Shown here one piece after another: positions 1 through 9,716 of a DNA stretch of 64,000 bases. A program made the translations under genes and the position numbers. The DNA is from Planctomycetaceae bacterium. GTDB lineage: Bacteria; Planctomycetota; Planctomycetia; Planctomycetales; Planctomycetaceae. The notes below the pieces were generated by a model that was not told the DNA's origin, searched no databases, and was given only the letters and a program-made list of their open reading frames with translations. Position 1 is the first letter of the stretch. Every line of letters starts with the position of its first letter. The stretch spans positions 1 through 64,000 of the forward strand of contig JAKFUF010000132.1 of assembly GCA_021732845.1 (NCBI GenBank), read 5' to 3'.

Positions 1-358
1 GCCCACCCTGTCCCTGACCCTGACCGCCGATGCCGCCCCCCCCGGCTCCACCGAAGCCCTGCTTCAGCACCTGCACGGCGACCACAGCCTTTGGCAGCTT
101 CACGGAGATCGGCTTGTCGGTTTTGTTCTCGATGAACACATTCCCTTCGAGCGAACTCTTGGGAATCATGAACACGTTGAGCTGATCGCTTTCGATCCCA
201 TCGAACAGGGCGACTTCCGTCGCGCTGGGGTCGTAGGAGAGTTTTTTGAGGGGTCGCTTCACACCACCGGTCGCTCCGAAAGCGGTCGCGACGACGATGC
301 AGGTCGCCACCAGCCCCAGCCGGGCACGGGTGGTAATCGTCTGAGTCCGATTCGGCAT
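1..358 (-). CDS. Secreted or anchored planctomycete protein of unknown function (3' end outside window)
   Basis: Minus-strand frame open from an ATG at 358 to the window edge; 119 residues are visible. The N-terminus (MPNRTQTITTR) is followed by a hydrophobic segment at about residues 12-30, which fits a signal peptide or anchor. The middle contains VFMIPKSSLEGNVFIENKTD followed by KPISVKLPKAV, a pattern I associate with small planctomycete secreted proteins in which an IENKTDKPL-like motif precedes a Gly-rich tail. That Gly/Gln-rich tail starts at about residue 102 and runs off the window. No enzymatic motif is visible and I assign no function. The coding assignment rests on codon coherence, the signal-like N-terminus and a family resemblance from memory. 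Confidence 0.75.
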   Translation of the reverse strand, partial: MPNRTQTITTRARLGLVATCIVVATAFGATGGVKRPLKKLSYDPSATEVALFDGIESDQLNVFMIPKSSLEGNVFIENKTDKPISVKLPKAVVAVQVLKQGFGGAGGGGIGGQGQGQGG

Positions 359-877
359 GACAACGGTTCCTTGTGGCGCAGAGAAGCGATTGGAAGAAGG
401 GCCGCAATTGGTCTTGGTGGGGTTTGCCGCGGTTGTCTGCTGATAAGATCGACCGAAACACCAAGTCACAGTGATACTCTAACCGTCAGCAAGCCAGTTG
501 CAAGAAAATGTTCGCCGCGCGAACGAATTTTTCTGCAAATTGTCTGTCACAGGGCTTAAAGTCAAACTAACGACTGTGCCTGAGGCAGCTTTTTCTCCGA
601 ATTTTCCGGCACTTTCCGGAGAATTGGCGGTCGGCTCGGGGTGCGGTTGGGGTTGCGCGCCGCGGAATTGCACCCGACAGGCCAGATTCCGCCTCCACAA
701 CGAAGCTGTCACAACGAACTCCACGACGCTCGAAAACCGGCGCGCCTCGCCAAATCTCTGGCGATTGCTGTAACGCTTCCCAATCCATCGGGTACAATCA
801 ATAAGAGACGACATTGCCAATACCCGATCCGACCGTGTTGCAAGTCACGACCGATTTGCCTTCCAAGTGAGGCTTCG
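359..877. other. Intergenic region between divergent genes
   Basis: About 520 bases between the divergent starts at 358 (minus) and 878 (plus). Reading frames here overlap on several strands and look like chance ORFs. Promoters for both flanking genes must lie here, but I cannot point to a convincing -35/-10 pair. Confidence 0.5.
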
Positions 878-1654
878 ATGCGCGTTATCGCTTTCTCCTG
901 GACCACACTGACTGTCCGATCTGCGGGAATGGCGTTGGCGCTTCTATGCGTCTCGCTGTCCGCGATACCAGCCAATGCACAGCAGAGCAGCCTGTTCGGT
1001 GGAGGAAGCTCCAGCACATCGGCTGGGCGGGGCACGGGGGGGACCTCCGGCGGGTCAGCCACAGGTGCCGGCGGCGGCATCGGTGCCAACAACCTGGCGC
1101 AAACAGGGACGTTGAACCTGGGTGGCACGGGGACGATTCAACCGGGTCAGGCCCGACAGGGCGGTTTCGTGGGGCGCTCTGACAATTCAGGACGATTCGT
1201 CGGGCAGTCGATGGCTGGGCAACAGACCGGCGGAGCGACGAGCGCCGGGCGGGGCGGCTCGACCCGCCGCACGGGCAGCAACGGCGGGTTCGGCGGAAAC
1301 AACGGCGGCTTTGGTGGTGGCTTCGGCGGGCAGTTTGGCAACCAGTTCGGAAATCAATTTGGCGGCGCGGGCACGACTGCGGCCCGGGTCATCCGCCCGC
1401 AACAGCGCGTCGCCTTCGAGTACAATGTGCCCGAGACCGCGGTTGTCCAAGAAACGATCACCACGCGCTTTCAATCGCTCCCGACGCCCCTGATGCGCGG
1501 ACTGACCATTGCACCAGAAGCGGATGGGGTCTTCGTGCTGCGTGGAGAAGTGAAATCTGTTGCCGAGAGCAAACTCGCCGCCGCGATGCTCCGGCAGGAG
1601 CCAGGCGTTAAAACAGTCCGCAATGAACTTTCGATCACCCCGGTCAATCCGTGA
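878..1654 (+). CDS. Secreted Gly-rich protein with C-terminal BON-like domain
   Basis: 258 residues. The frame stays open upstream, but ATG 878 is chosen because it is preceded by GAGG at a 5-base spacing and begins a clear signal peptide (hydrophobic core about residues 16-31, cleavage likely after ANA at 34). Residues about 40-170 are low-complexity Gly/Ser/Gln/Asn sequence with GGFGG and GNQFG runs. The last 70 residues contain LRGEVKSVAESKLAAAMLRQ followed by EPGVKTVRNELSI, the usual layout of a BON domain (a small fold that often contacts membranes or peptidoglycan). An exported envelope-associated role is inferred. It stands alone ahead of the phosphoesterase gene. Confidence 0.8.
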   Translation: MRVIAFSWTTLTVRSAGMALALLCVSLSAIPANAQQSSLFGGGSSSTSAGRGTGGTSGGSATGAGGGIGANNLAQTGTLNLGGTGTIQPGQARQGGFVGRSDNSGRFVGQSMAGQQTGGATSAGRGGSTRRTGSNGGFGGNNGGFGGGFGGQFGNQFGNQFGGAGTTAARVIRPQQRVAFEYNVPETAVVQETITTRFQSLPTPLMRGLTIAPEADGVFVLRGEVKSVAESKLAAAMLRQEPGVKTVRNELSITPVNP

Positions 1655-1698
1655 AGCGCGATGGGACCGTTCCTGAGGCTTGAAGGTTCAAACCCTGC

Positions 1699-2205
1699 AT
1701 GCGACTTGGCATCCTCTCCGACACGCATGACCATCTGAAGCGGACCAGCCGCGCGGTCCAGATGCTGCGTGACGCGGGTGCCGAAGCTCTCGTCCATTGT
1801 GGAGATCTCACGGGCACAGATATTGTGTTCGCCTGCGCCGTGGGGTTGCCGGTCTGGTATGTTTACGGGAACAACGATGCCGACGCCGTTTCCGAACTGC
1901 ACCTGGCGATGACGGACGCTGGAGCGACCTGTCTGGAATGGGGCGGGCTGTTCGAATTGTCTGGCAAATCGATCGGCCTGACGCACGGCCACATGGACAC
2001 GGACATGCGGCGGATCATGGCCGCCCAGCCGAACTATCTCTTCTCTGGCCATTCGCATCTGCGCGAAGATCGCCGCGCGGGACCGACCCGCCGGATCAAC
2101 CCCGGAGCGTTGCATCGCGCGCCAGAGTACACCGTCGCCTTGCTCGACCTCGAAACGGATGAGTTGAGTTTTTTGACGGTTCCCAAATCGAAGCTGTTTC
2201 AGTAA
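1699..2205 (+). CDS. YfcE/MJ0936-family metallophosphoesterase
   Basis: 168 residues, the usual length of the small YfcE-type phosphodiesterases. The metal-binding motifs appear in order: SDTHDH (residues 7-12; Asp and His ligands), HCGDLT (about 34-39), GNND (about 56-59), LTHGH (about 94-98) and SGHSH (about 115-119). It is predicted to be cytoplasmic and to hydrolyse phosphodiester bonds with Mn2+ or a similar dinuclear metal centre; the natural substrate is generally unknown for this family. The gene follows the BON protein after 44 bases and is followed by the hairpin repeats at 2213-2379. Confidence 0.93.
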   Translation: MRLGILSDTHDHLKRTSRAVQMLRDAGAEALVHCGDLTGTDIVFACAVGLPVWYVYGNNDADAVSELHLAMTDAGATCLEWGGLFELSGKSIGLTHGHMDTDMRRIMAAQPNYLFSGHSHLREDRRAGPTRRINPGALHRAPEYTVALLDLETDELSFLTVPKSKLFQ

Positions 2206-2212
2206 AGAAACC

Positions 2213-2379
2213 GTAGGATGGCCTTCCCAGGCCGTCCGGTGGAACGGAAGTCGACCCATCGACCGGACGGCCAGGGAAGGCCATCCTACGACAAAAACCA
2301 ACACGTGTAGGATGGGCTTCCCAGCCCGGAGCAAGGGGAGTCGATCCTCACACCGGACGGCCTTGGAAGGCCGTCCTAC
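2213..2379. repeat. Two tandem GTAGGATGG hairpin repeats
   Basis: Two imperfect palindromes lie side by side, 2213-2289 and 2307-2379. Each opens with GTAGGATGG and closes with a complementary CC[AG]TCCTAC; the inner arms contain GGCCGTCCGGTG-like and CACCGGACGGCC-like sequence. They sit between the phosphoesterase stop and the DUF58 start, so they may act as a terminator or RNA-stability element, but the duplication and shared ends look like a dispersed repeat family. Confidence 0.8.
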
Positions 2380-2398
2380 CGGGGGGGGCGTTCTGATC

Positions 2399-3358
2399 AT
2401 GCCACCAGTCGAAAAAAACGCGAAATCCGCCACTCACCCTCGCGGCTCATTTCTCGACCCCGCCGCGCTCATGCGGATCAAAAGTCTGGAGCTGCGGGCG
2501 CGGCTGGTGGTGCAGGGGTTTCTGAGTGGACTTCATCGCAGTCCGTATCATGGATTCTCGGTCGAATTCACGGAGTATCGGCAATACACGCCGGGAGATG
2601 ACCCGCGATATCTGGACTGGCGGTTGTATGCCCGCAGCGACAGATATTATCTGAAACGATTCGAAGACGAGACGAATCTGCGGTGTTATCTGCTTGTCGA
2701 CTTGAGCCGGTCCATGGGTTATGGATCGCTGGAGTACACCAAGGCAGACTACGCCAAGACCGCCGCGGCAACCGTGGCTTACTTCCTGTCAAAGCAACGC
2801 GATGCCGTCGGGCTGGTCACATTCGACACCCAGATTCAGGAAATCCTGCCGGCCCGGTTTCGACCGGGTCACTTACACCGATTGTTCTTGGCGCTGGAAC
2901 GCTCACCAGCAGGGAAGGGGACCGACCTGACCGCACCGCTCGAACAAGTCGCCCGCACTGCGCGAAAACGGGGGTTTGTGGTGCTGCTGTCCGACCTGCT
3001 GGCGCCGCCGGAATCGTTGGAACTACGGCTGGGATACCTGCGGTCTCAAGGGCACGAGGTGGCGGTGCTGCGGGTCTTGGATCCGGCGGAGATCGACTTC
3101 CCATTCAACCAGGCGGCGATGTTTCACGATGTCGAGACGGACCGCGAACTGTACATCGACCCGGTCTTTGCCAGGCAGCAATATCAATCGCGGTTCGCGG
3201 AACATGCCGCGGCCGTGCGGTCACTGTGTACGCGGCTGGGGGTGGATCTGTATGATCTGCCGACGTCGCAACCGTTGGAACATGCCCTGTTCGACTTGTT
3301 GAATTCGCGAATGCGGCGCGGCCGGCAGGTCGCCCGCAAAGCGGGCGTGTCTCGATAG
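2399..3358 (+). CDS. DUF58 domain protein (MoxR-associated)
   Basis: 319 residues. The frame is open into the hairpin repeat, but ATG 2399 lies just after it and gives the usual DUF58 length. The family hallmark YTPGDDPRYLDWR (about residues 63-75) is followed by YYLKRFEDE and VDLSRSM (about 100-106), a vWA-like MIDAS segment. DUF58 proteins normally work with MoxR AAA+ ATPases and BatA-type vWA proteins in poorly understood envelope chaperone systems. Here the next gene is BatA-like and starts 20 bases later, so the two are probably cotranscribed. No MoxR gene is visible in the window. Confidence 0.92.
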   Translation: MPPVEKNAKSATHPRGSFLDPAALMRIKSLELRARLVVQGFLSGLHRSPYHGFSVEFTEYRQYTPGDDPRYLDWRLYARSDRYYLKRFEDETNLRCYLLVDLSRSMGYGSLEYTKADYAKTAAATVAYFLSKQRDAVGLVTFDTQIQEILPARFRPGHLHRLFLALERSPAGKGTDLTAPLEQVARTARKRGFVVLLSDLLAPPESLELRLGYLRSQGHEVAVLRVLDPAEIDFPFNQAAMFHDVETDRELYIDPVFARQQYQSRFAEHAAAVRSLCTRLGVDLYDLPTSQPLEHALFDLLNSRMRRGRQVARKAGVSR

Positions 3359-3378
3359 CGTTCGGCGGGAGGCCGCTG

Positions 3379-5583
3379 ATGGGGATACTGGCGCCACTGT
3401 TTTTCGCCGGGCTGGCTGGGCTGGCGCTGCCACTCATCTTTCATCTCGTGCGGCGCATCCCGCGCGGCCGGCAGGAATTCAGTTCGCTGATGTTCCTGAG
3501 CCCTACGCCGCCGCGGCTCACGCGCCGCAGTCGCCTCGACCAGATCGCCCTGCTCCTCATGCGTCTGGCCGCCCTCTCGCTGCTCGCCCTGGCTTTCACC
3601 CGCCCGTTCCTGCGTGAATCGGCCCTCCTCTCGCTGCAAGATTTGCCCCGCCGCCGCGTGGCGATTCTCGTCGACACCAGTGCCAGCATGCATCGTGGCA
3701 CACTCTGGCAGCAGGCACTTCAGCAGGTTGAGAAGGAACTGGAGGGGCTCGCTCCTCAAGATGACCTTGCCCTGTATGCCTTCTCCGACCGGTTGGAAAG
3801 GCTGGCGGATTTCGCCTCGAACAAAGGCGACAACGCTGGCGAAGCGCAGGCCAATGTCCCTGCCGCGGAGCTGGTGCGGCCACGGATCAAGGAATTGAAG
3901 CTGACCTGGGCCACAAGCAACCTTGGGCTGGCCTTGCGGAGAGTGGCCGAGGAACTCGACGCGGCAGCCGATGTCCAGCAGTCACTGGCTGAGCCACAGT
4001 TGGTGGTGATCAGCGATTTTCAAAAAGGGAGCCGCGTTGAGGCCCTGCAGGGTTTCGAATGGCCCAAACGGCTGCAACTGATCGAACGACGGTTGGAGAC
4101 TCCCAAGCCTACGAATGCCTTTGCCCAGCTTCTGGCCAGTGACGAGGCTGCTCCCGATGAAGTTCGAGTCCGTTTGGTGAACGCCGCCGATTCGACGGGA
4201 GACCAGTTCTTCGTCCGCTGGGCCGACGCGTCGATTGCTGAGGCTGCCACCAAGACTGCAGCGAAACTGGATCCCCGCCGCGCTGTCGAGGGCGAAACGG
4301 CAGTGTATGTTCCACCCGGCCAGAGCCGCGTGGTCAAGCTGCCGCGACCGCCGAAGCTGCTGGCCGACCGTCTCTTGCTGCGCGGAGATGAACACGAGTT
4401 TGACAATACGTTCTACGTGGTGCCGCCGCGCAAACAGGAGATCACCCTGGTTTACGCCGGGGATGAGGCCGACAACGATCCTCAGGCCATGCGCTACTAC
4501 TTAAAGCTGGCCACGACGGGGGATCCTCTGCGCGAGGTGCAGCTTCCCGCGCTCAATCCGCAACAGCCAGACGCCAAGTTGCTGGAAGCGATGCGAGGCC
4601 CGTTGCCGCCGCAATTGGTTGTGGCGGTCGAGGCCGGCTCCGCCGAGTGGCAGGCCGCGCTCAAGACCTACGTCGAACAGGGCGGAACGCTGCTGTTTGT
4701 GCCACGCGACCAGAAGGAGTTGGCATCCCTGCCGCAACTCTTTGACGGACTGGAGATCTCCGACGCAACCCCGCGTCGCGGGGAGAACGACTTCGCACTG
4801 CTCGGTGAGATCGACTTCACGCACCCTTTGTTCGCGCCGTTCGCCAATCCGCGTTACAACGATTTCACAAGGATCCATTTCTGGAATTCCCGGGCGGTCA
4901 AGTTGAAAACTCAACCCGTCAAAGACGAGCCGATGAACCCGGCCACGCCGCATGTTCTGGCCCGCTTCGATGATGGCCAGCCTTGGATTCTGGAACGGTC
5001 GATGGGCCAGGGGCGGATCTTGGCGCTGACCAGTGGCTGGCAGCCGGATGACAGCCAGTTTGCCGTTTCGACCAAGTTTGTCCCCTTCGTCATTAGTCTG
5101 CTCGACCTGGCCTGTGGCACAACTCAGCCACTGGCGGGCGTTGTGGTCAATGAGCCGGTCCCGCTTCCCACCCTGCTCGCCGACAAGCGAACCACGCCAT
5201 TGACGGTGCAGACCCCCGATGGTCAGAAGCTTCTGCTGGCCGTGGGGGAGACAAAATTCGAGCAGGCGACCATGCCCGGGGTGTATACTGCCGGAAGCGG
5301 AACGGATGAGCTGCGGTTCGCGGTGAATCTGGCGGAAGCGGAAAGCGATACGGCTTCCCTGCCCAAGGAATCCTTGGAGCAGTTGGGCGTGCGGATGGGA
5401 CGGGATGTGACACGGGCTCAGGAATTGAGCCACATGAGGCAGCAACGGGACACAGAGTTGGAGAGCCGTCAGCAGACATGGCGGTGGTTGCTCGCAGGGT
5501 GTGTGGGTGTTCTGATTCTCGAAACTTGGTGGTCGAGCCGCGCAGCGCGGGTCGAGCGTCAATCCGCGGAGGCCGTGGCATGA
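3379..5583 (+). CDS. BatA-like membrane protein with vWA domain
   Basis: 734 residues. ATG 3379 is preceded by GGGAGG at a 6-base spacing. An N-terminal BatA-type segment has a hydrophobic helix at residues 3-22 followed by LVRRIPRGRQEFSSLMFL, then a second helix at about 56-74. A vWA domain follows with a MIDAS motif DTSAS at 99-103. A long periplasmic-type region with a GATase-like glutamine/beta structure follows, and a C-terminal membrane helix sits near residue 710. The architecture matches the BatA/aerotolerance-type proteins frequent in planctomycetes. Its stop overlaps the next start (ATGA), so the two are translationally coupled. Confidence 0.9.
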   Translation: MGILAPLFFAGLAGLALPLIFHLVRRIPRGRQEFSSLMFLSPTPPRLTRRSRLDQIALLLMRLAALSLLALAFTRPFLRESALLSLQDLPRRRVAILVDTSASMHRGTLWQQALQQVEKELEGLAPQDDLALYAFSDRLERLADFASNKGDNAGEAQANVPAAELVRPRIKELKLTWATSNLGLALRRVAEELDAAADVQQSLAEPQLVVISDFQKGSRVEALQGFEWPKRLQLIERRLETPKPTNAFAQLLASDEAAPDEVRVRLVNAADSTGDQFFVRWADASIAEAATKTAAKLDPRRAVEGETAVYVPPGQSRVVKLPRPPKLLADRLLLRGDEHEFDNTFYVVPPRKQEITLVYAGDEADNDPQAMRYYLKLATTGDPLREVQLPALNPQQPDAKLLEAMRGPLPPQLVVAVEAGSAEWQAALKTYVEQGGTLLFVPRDQKELASLPQLFDGLEISDATPRRGENDFALLGEIDFTHPLFAPFANPRYNDFTRIHFWNSRAVKLKTQPVKDEPMNPATPHVLARFDDGQPWILERSMGQGRILALTSGWQPDDSQFAVSTKFVPFVISLLDLACGTTQPLAGVVVNEPVPLPTLLADKRTTPLTVQTPDGQKLLLAVGETKFEQATMPGVYTAGSGTDELRFAVNLAEAESDTASLPKESLEQLGVRMGRDVTRAQELSHMRQQRDTELESRQQTWRWLLAGCVGVLILETWWSSRAARVERQSAEAVA

Positions 5584-8500
5584 TTCAGCGTCATTTGCTC
5601 GAGCAGCTCAACAAGGTGGCCCGCCGGCACCGCACATTGCGGATGTGGCAGACACTTTCCGTGGTGTGGCTGCTGACTGCACTGGCCGCTGGACTGGTTT
5701 GGATGTGGCAAGTGCGGACGGGGACACCGCTGGACGCTGCACTGCCTGTTCTGGGCGTTTCGGCCGGAATTCTGGCTGTGCTGGCATTGTGGTTTTCGGG
5801 GCGTCTGGCACGCAATCCCGCCTGGGTCGCCCACAGGATTGAAACCGCTTTCCCCGACTTGGAAACACGCCTTCTCGCGGCCGTCGAACAGTCGCCAGAG
5901 GCACCAGAAGGAAAGCTCGGCTTCCTGCAGGCGAGCGTCATTCGCGACGCTTTGGAACATGCCCAAGAGCACAATTGGCCCAGTCTGATTTCTAGCCGCC
6001 GACTGACACTCGCGGTGCTGGCAAATCTCGTGGCATTCACGTTGTTCGGGGCGACTTTGATTGGTGCGTCCCGCGTGCAGGCGCGGGCGTCGTCCATTTC
6101 GGAGATCAAGCGCACAACTTCGGAAGCCGCCGCGCAGGTCACGGTCACCGTTGAACCCGGATCCGTCGAAGTCGAGCGTGGCTCAAGTTTGCTGGTCCTG
6201 GCCCGGATTCAAGGGCCGATGCCCACGGATGCGACGCTGGTCTATAAGTCGCATCCGGCAACGGGCCAGACACCATCCCCGGTGTCACTGCCGATGCCCT
6301 CCAGCCTGAACGACCCGGTGTTCGGCGTTCGCATCCCGATGGTCGAAGATCCCCTAGAATACCTTGTCCAGCTTCCCGGCCGCACCACGCCGACTTACAA
6401 GGTCACGGTGTTTGAGTTTCCCCGTCTGGAGCGGGCGGACGTGCTGCTGGCCTATCCGTCCTACACCGGATTGGAAGACAAGCTGATCGAAGACGTTCGC
6501 ACCGTCTCGGTTGTTGAAGGCACGAGGGTCACTTTGCTGTGCCGCTTAAACAAGCCGGTCGTGAGCGCGTTGCTGACATCCGTTCCAGGCACGGCCACCA
6601 CCGCCGATTTCAAACTGGCGGCCGCTGTGGCTGAGCCACAGGTTTACAAGACGACGCTCGTCGCCGAGAAGTCGCTGCGGCTGCAGTTGGATCTCGTGGA
6701 CGACGCGGGAAGAAAGAACAACAAACCGATCCAATTTTCGCTGAATGTGCTGCCCAACAGTCCCCCGTCGCTCAAGCCGGTCTTCCCCGCGCGTGACCTG
6801 GAGGTGTCGGCCCTCGAAGAACTGGATGTCAAAGCCCAGGTCACAGACGACCATGGCGTGGCCCGCATGGGCCTGAGTTTCGAACTGGCAGGAAAGCCAC
6901 CACTGGAGGTGGTCGTTCTGGAGAAGGGTGCCGCCCGGCAGAAGCATGACGTGGCTCACCAGATCCGCCTCGAATCCCTCAAGGCCGAACCCGACCAGTT
7001 GCTGTCGTATCACTGGTGGGTCGAAGATTTTGATGCCAAGGGACAGATCCGACGAACCGAAAGCGACATGTATTTCGCCGAAGTCCGGCCGTTTGAAGAG
7101 ATCTTCCGGCAGGGTGAACAGCCACCCGGTGGCTCACAGCAGCAGCGCCAGCAACAGAACCAACAGGGCCAGGGCCAGAACGAACGCCAGGCCCAGGAGT
7201 TGGCGAAACTGCAGAAAGACATCATCAACGCCATCTGGAAACTGATCCGCCGCGAAACGGGCGAAAAACTGACGGACGCCTTCGCACCGGATATTGAACA
7301 GGTCCGCACATCGCAGCAGACCGCCGGACAGCAAGCGACGGCCCTGGCGGAGAAAGTCGAGGACGAACAGTCGCAGGCACATGTCGAAGCCGTTCTGCAG
7401 CAAATGAGTGCGGCCACCGCCGCGCTGGAGGCGGCCGAACAGGGACCGGCCAGAGAGCCCTTGCGGCCGGCGCTGGCGGCGGCACAGTCGGCCTATCAAT
7501 CGCTGCTGAAGCTGCGGGCGCGTGAGCACGAAGTCGTGCGGCAACAGCAGCAGCAGCAACAGTCACAGCAAAGCCAAAGCAGCGCCCGTTCTCAGCAGCA
7601 GCGCGAACAGTTGCAACAACTCGACCTGCGCGAGGAAGACAACCGCTACGAGACGCAGCGGCAGGCGCAGGAACAGCAGCAGGAAACGGCCGAGGAACGC
7701 GAGAACCGGCAGGTGCTCAACCGGTTGCGGGAATTGGCACGCCGACAGCACGACTTGAACGAACGCTTGAAGGAGATGCAGGCCTCGCTGGAGGCTGCCA
7801 AGACGGAGCAACAGAAGGAAGAAATCCGCCGGCAACTGCAACGACTGCAGGACGAACAGCGGCAGATTCTGCAGGACACGGACGAATTGCAGTCGCGGCT
7901 CGATCAACCGGAGAACCAGGAGAAGAACGCTGAGCAACAGCAGCAGTTGGCCGAGACACGCGACCAGGTCCGCCGGGCGTCCGAGGCTTTGCAGCAGGAA
8001 AAGGTGTCCCAGGCCGCGGCGGCGGGAACACGGGCCGAGCAGCAGTTCGACGAACTGCGTGAAGAGTTCCGACGACGGGCCTCCGGCCAGTTCAACGAAG
8101 AGATGAAGCAGATGCGCGACACGGCGCGCGAGCTGGAACAAAAGGAGAAGTCACTGGCCGAACAGCTCGAGCAGGCCACGAAGCCCGAAGAGGGTCCGCC
8201 GAGCCTGCAGTCGAAGGACCCGCGCGAAGGCGTGCTGGAAGAAATAGGTGAGCAGCGAAAGCGGCTGGCGAATCTTGAAGAGCAAATGCGCAATACCATC
8301 GAGCGGGCGGAAGCCACCGAGCCGATTTTGACTGAACGCCTGTATGACACCGCCCGCAACCTGCGGGACCAGTCGATCCAGCGTTCACTGCAAACCACAG
8401 AGCGTTCCGTGCGGCAGGGGCTGCTCGATGATGCGAAGCAGCAGGAGGCTCCCGCCAACGCCGGAATCCAGAGATTGCGGGAGAATATCGAGCGCGCGGC

Positions 8501-9716
8501 AGAAGGCGTTCTGGGCGATGAGACGGAAGCTCTGCGTCGGGCTCGGGAAGAGCTGCAAAACCTGTCGCAGGAATTGAATGACGAACTCGAACGCAACGCG
8601 CCGAGTCCCGAGGGTCAGCCGCAGGGACAACAGCCTGGACAGCAACGAGCCCAACAGGGGCAACTGCCCGGTGCGCAGGCTGGACAGCGACAGAACGGGG
8701 AACAACAGCCAGGTCAAACGCAGCCGGGCCAAGCGGGCGAGCAGCCGCGCGAAGGCGAGCCTCAACCAGGTGAGAACCGCGAGGGTGAACCGGACCAGCA
8801 GGAGAATCAACCGGGTCAAGCCGGTCGACAACAAGGTCAACGGCCGGGACAGCAGCGGGGAAGCCAGCCCGGCCAGGGAGAGCAACGTCCTCAAGATGCC
8901 GGTCGACAACCCGGAGAGATTCCCGATGGCGAACCCGGTCAGCAGCCCGGCGAGCAACCGCAACCGGGAGAGCAGCCGGGGGAACAACCCAGTCAACAGC
9001 CGGGACAGCAGCCCGGTCGAGGTCAACGCGGCCAGCGTCAACCGGGCCAAAGGCAACCAGGCCAGGGTCAACCGGGACAACGCGGAATGGGTGAGGGTCA
9101 GCAGCCGGGCGAGAATCCTGAAGGTGAACCCGGTCAGCAGCCTCAGCCGGGCGAACAACCGGCAGGCCAGCTCGGAGAGCAACCTGGACAACAGCCCGGA
9201 CAAGGTCAGCGCGGCCAAGGCCAAGCCGGCCAACAGCCTGGCCAGCCACAGGGTCAGCAGCCAGGTCGCGGGCAACAGCGCGGCCAGCGTGGTCCCCGGG
9301 GCGCGGAGCTGGGAGGTGGTCTGACTGGTCCCAACGACGACCAGGAGACGGCCGTCGACATGACGCGGCGGAATTCGAATCCACTGACGGGCGACAATTT
9401 CCGGGAGTGGTCGGACCGGCTGCGGGATGTCGAAGAGATGGTTTCCGATCCCGAACTGCGGGCTGACGCGGCGCGGATTCGCGAGCGGGCCAAGAACCTG
9501 CGGGCCGAGTTGAAGCGGCACTCCGCCGTGCCAACCTGGGACCTGGTTCGGTCGCAGTTGGCCGGGCCGCTGGCCGAACTGGAAAATCGAGTGGGCGAAG
9601 AACTCTTGCGGCGGACATCGAAGAAGGCCCTGGTTCCACTGGACCGCGATCCTGTGCCGCCACAGTATTCGGAGAAATCCCGCCGCTACTACGAACAACT
9701 CGGGAGCGGCAAGTAA
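5580..9716 (+). CDS. DUF4175-like giant membrane protein with coiled coil and PGQ repeats
   Basis: 1378 residues; ATG 5580 shares ATGA with the upstream stop. Three membrane helices lie in the first 170 residues (about 22-42, 55-75, 140-160). A region to about 510 contains beta-rich sequence and YHWWVEDFDAKGQIRRTES, typical of DUF4175-like proteins. Then come a Gln/Glu/Arg-rich coiled coil (about 520-1000) and a low-complexity Pro/Gly/Gln region built on PGQQPGQ, PGEQPGQ and related units (about 1010-1250). A charged C-terminal domain closes the protein. It sits between the BatA-like and second vWA genes, so it is probably part of the same envelope complex. The biochemical role is unknown. 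Confidence 0.88.
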   Translation: MIQRHLLEQLNKVARRHRTLRMWQTLSVVWLLTALAAGLVWMWQVRTGTPLDAALPVLGVSAGILAVLALWFSGRLARNPAWVAHRIETAFPDLETRLLAAVEQSPEAPEGKLGFLQASVIRDALEHAQEHNWPSLISSRRLTLAVLANLVAFTLFGATLIGASRVQARASSISEIKRTTSEAAAQVTVTVEPGSVEVERGSSLLVLARIQGPMPTDATLVYKSHPATGQTPSPVSLPMPSSLNDPVFGVRIPMVEDPLEYLVQLPGRTTPTYKVTVFEFPRLERADVLLAYPSYTGLEDKLIEDVRTVSVVEGTRVTLLCRLNKPVVSALLTSVPGTATTADFKLAAAVAEPQVYKTTLVAEKSLRLQLDLVDDAGRKNNKPIQFSLNVLPNSPPSLKPVFPARDLEVSALEELDVKAQVTDDHGVARMGLSFELAGKPPLEVVVLEKGAARQKHDVAHQIRLESLKAEPDQLLSYHWWVEDFDAKGQIRRTESDMYFAEVRPFEEIFRQGEQPPGGSQQQRQQQNQQGQGQNERQAQELAKLQKDIINAIWKLIRRETGEKLTDAFAPDIEQVRTSQQTAGQQATALAEKVEDEQSQAHVEAVLQQMSAATAALEAAEQGPAREPLRPALAAAQSAYQSLLKLRAREHEVVRQQQQQQQSQQSQSSARSQQQREQLQQLDLREEDNRYETQRQAQEQQQETAEERENRQVLNRLRELARRQHDLNERLKEMQASLEAAKTEQQKEEIRRQLQRLQDEQRQILQDTDELQSRLDQPENQEKNAEQQQQLAETRDQVRRASEALQQEKVSQAAAAGTRAEQQFDELREEFRRRASGQFNEEMKQMRDTARELEQKEKSLAEQLEQATKPEEGPPSLQSKDPREGVLEEIGEQRKRLANLEEQMRNTIERAEATEPILTERLYDTARNLRDQSIQRSLQTTERSVRQGLLDDAKQQEAPANAGIQRLRENIERAAEGVLGDETEALRRAREELQNLSQELNDELERNAPSPEGQPQGQQPGQQRAQQGQLPGAQAGQRQNGEQQPGQTQPGQAGEQPREGEPQPGENREGEPDQQENQPGQAGRQQGQRPGQQRGSQPGQGEQRPQDAGRQPGEIPDGEPGQQPGEQPQPGEQPGEQPSQQPGQQPGRGQRGQRQPGQRQPGQGQPGQRGMGEGQQPGENPEGEPGQQPQPGEQPAGQLGEQPGQQPGQGQRGQGQAGQQPGQPQGQQPGRGQQRGQRGPRGAELGGGLTGPNDDQETAVDMTRRNSNPLTGDNFREWSDRLRDVEEMVSDPELRADAARIRERAKNLRAELKRHSAVPTWDLVRSQLAGPLAELENRVGEELLRRTSKKALVPLDRDPVPPQYSEKSRRYYEQLGSGK
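8600..9310 (+). repeat. In-frame PGQ/PGE low-complexity coding repeat
   Basis: About 700 bases of degenerate short repeats (core CCGGGACAGCAGCC and variants) encode PGQQPGQ-type units inside the DUF4175-like gene. The repeat also opens spurious long frames on other strands. Confidence 0.85.
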
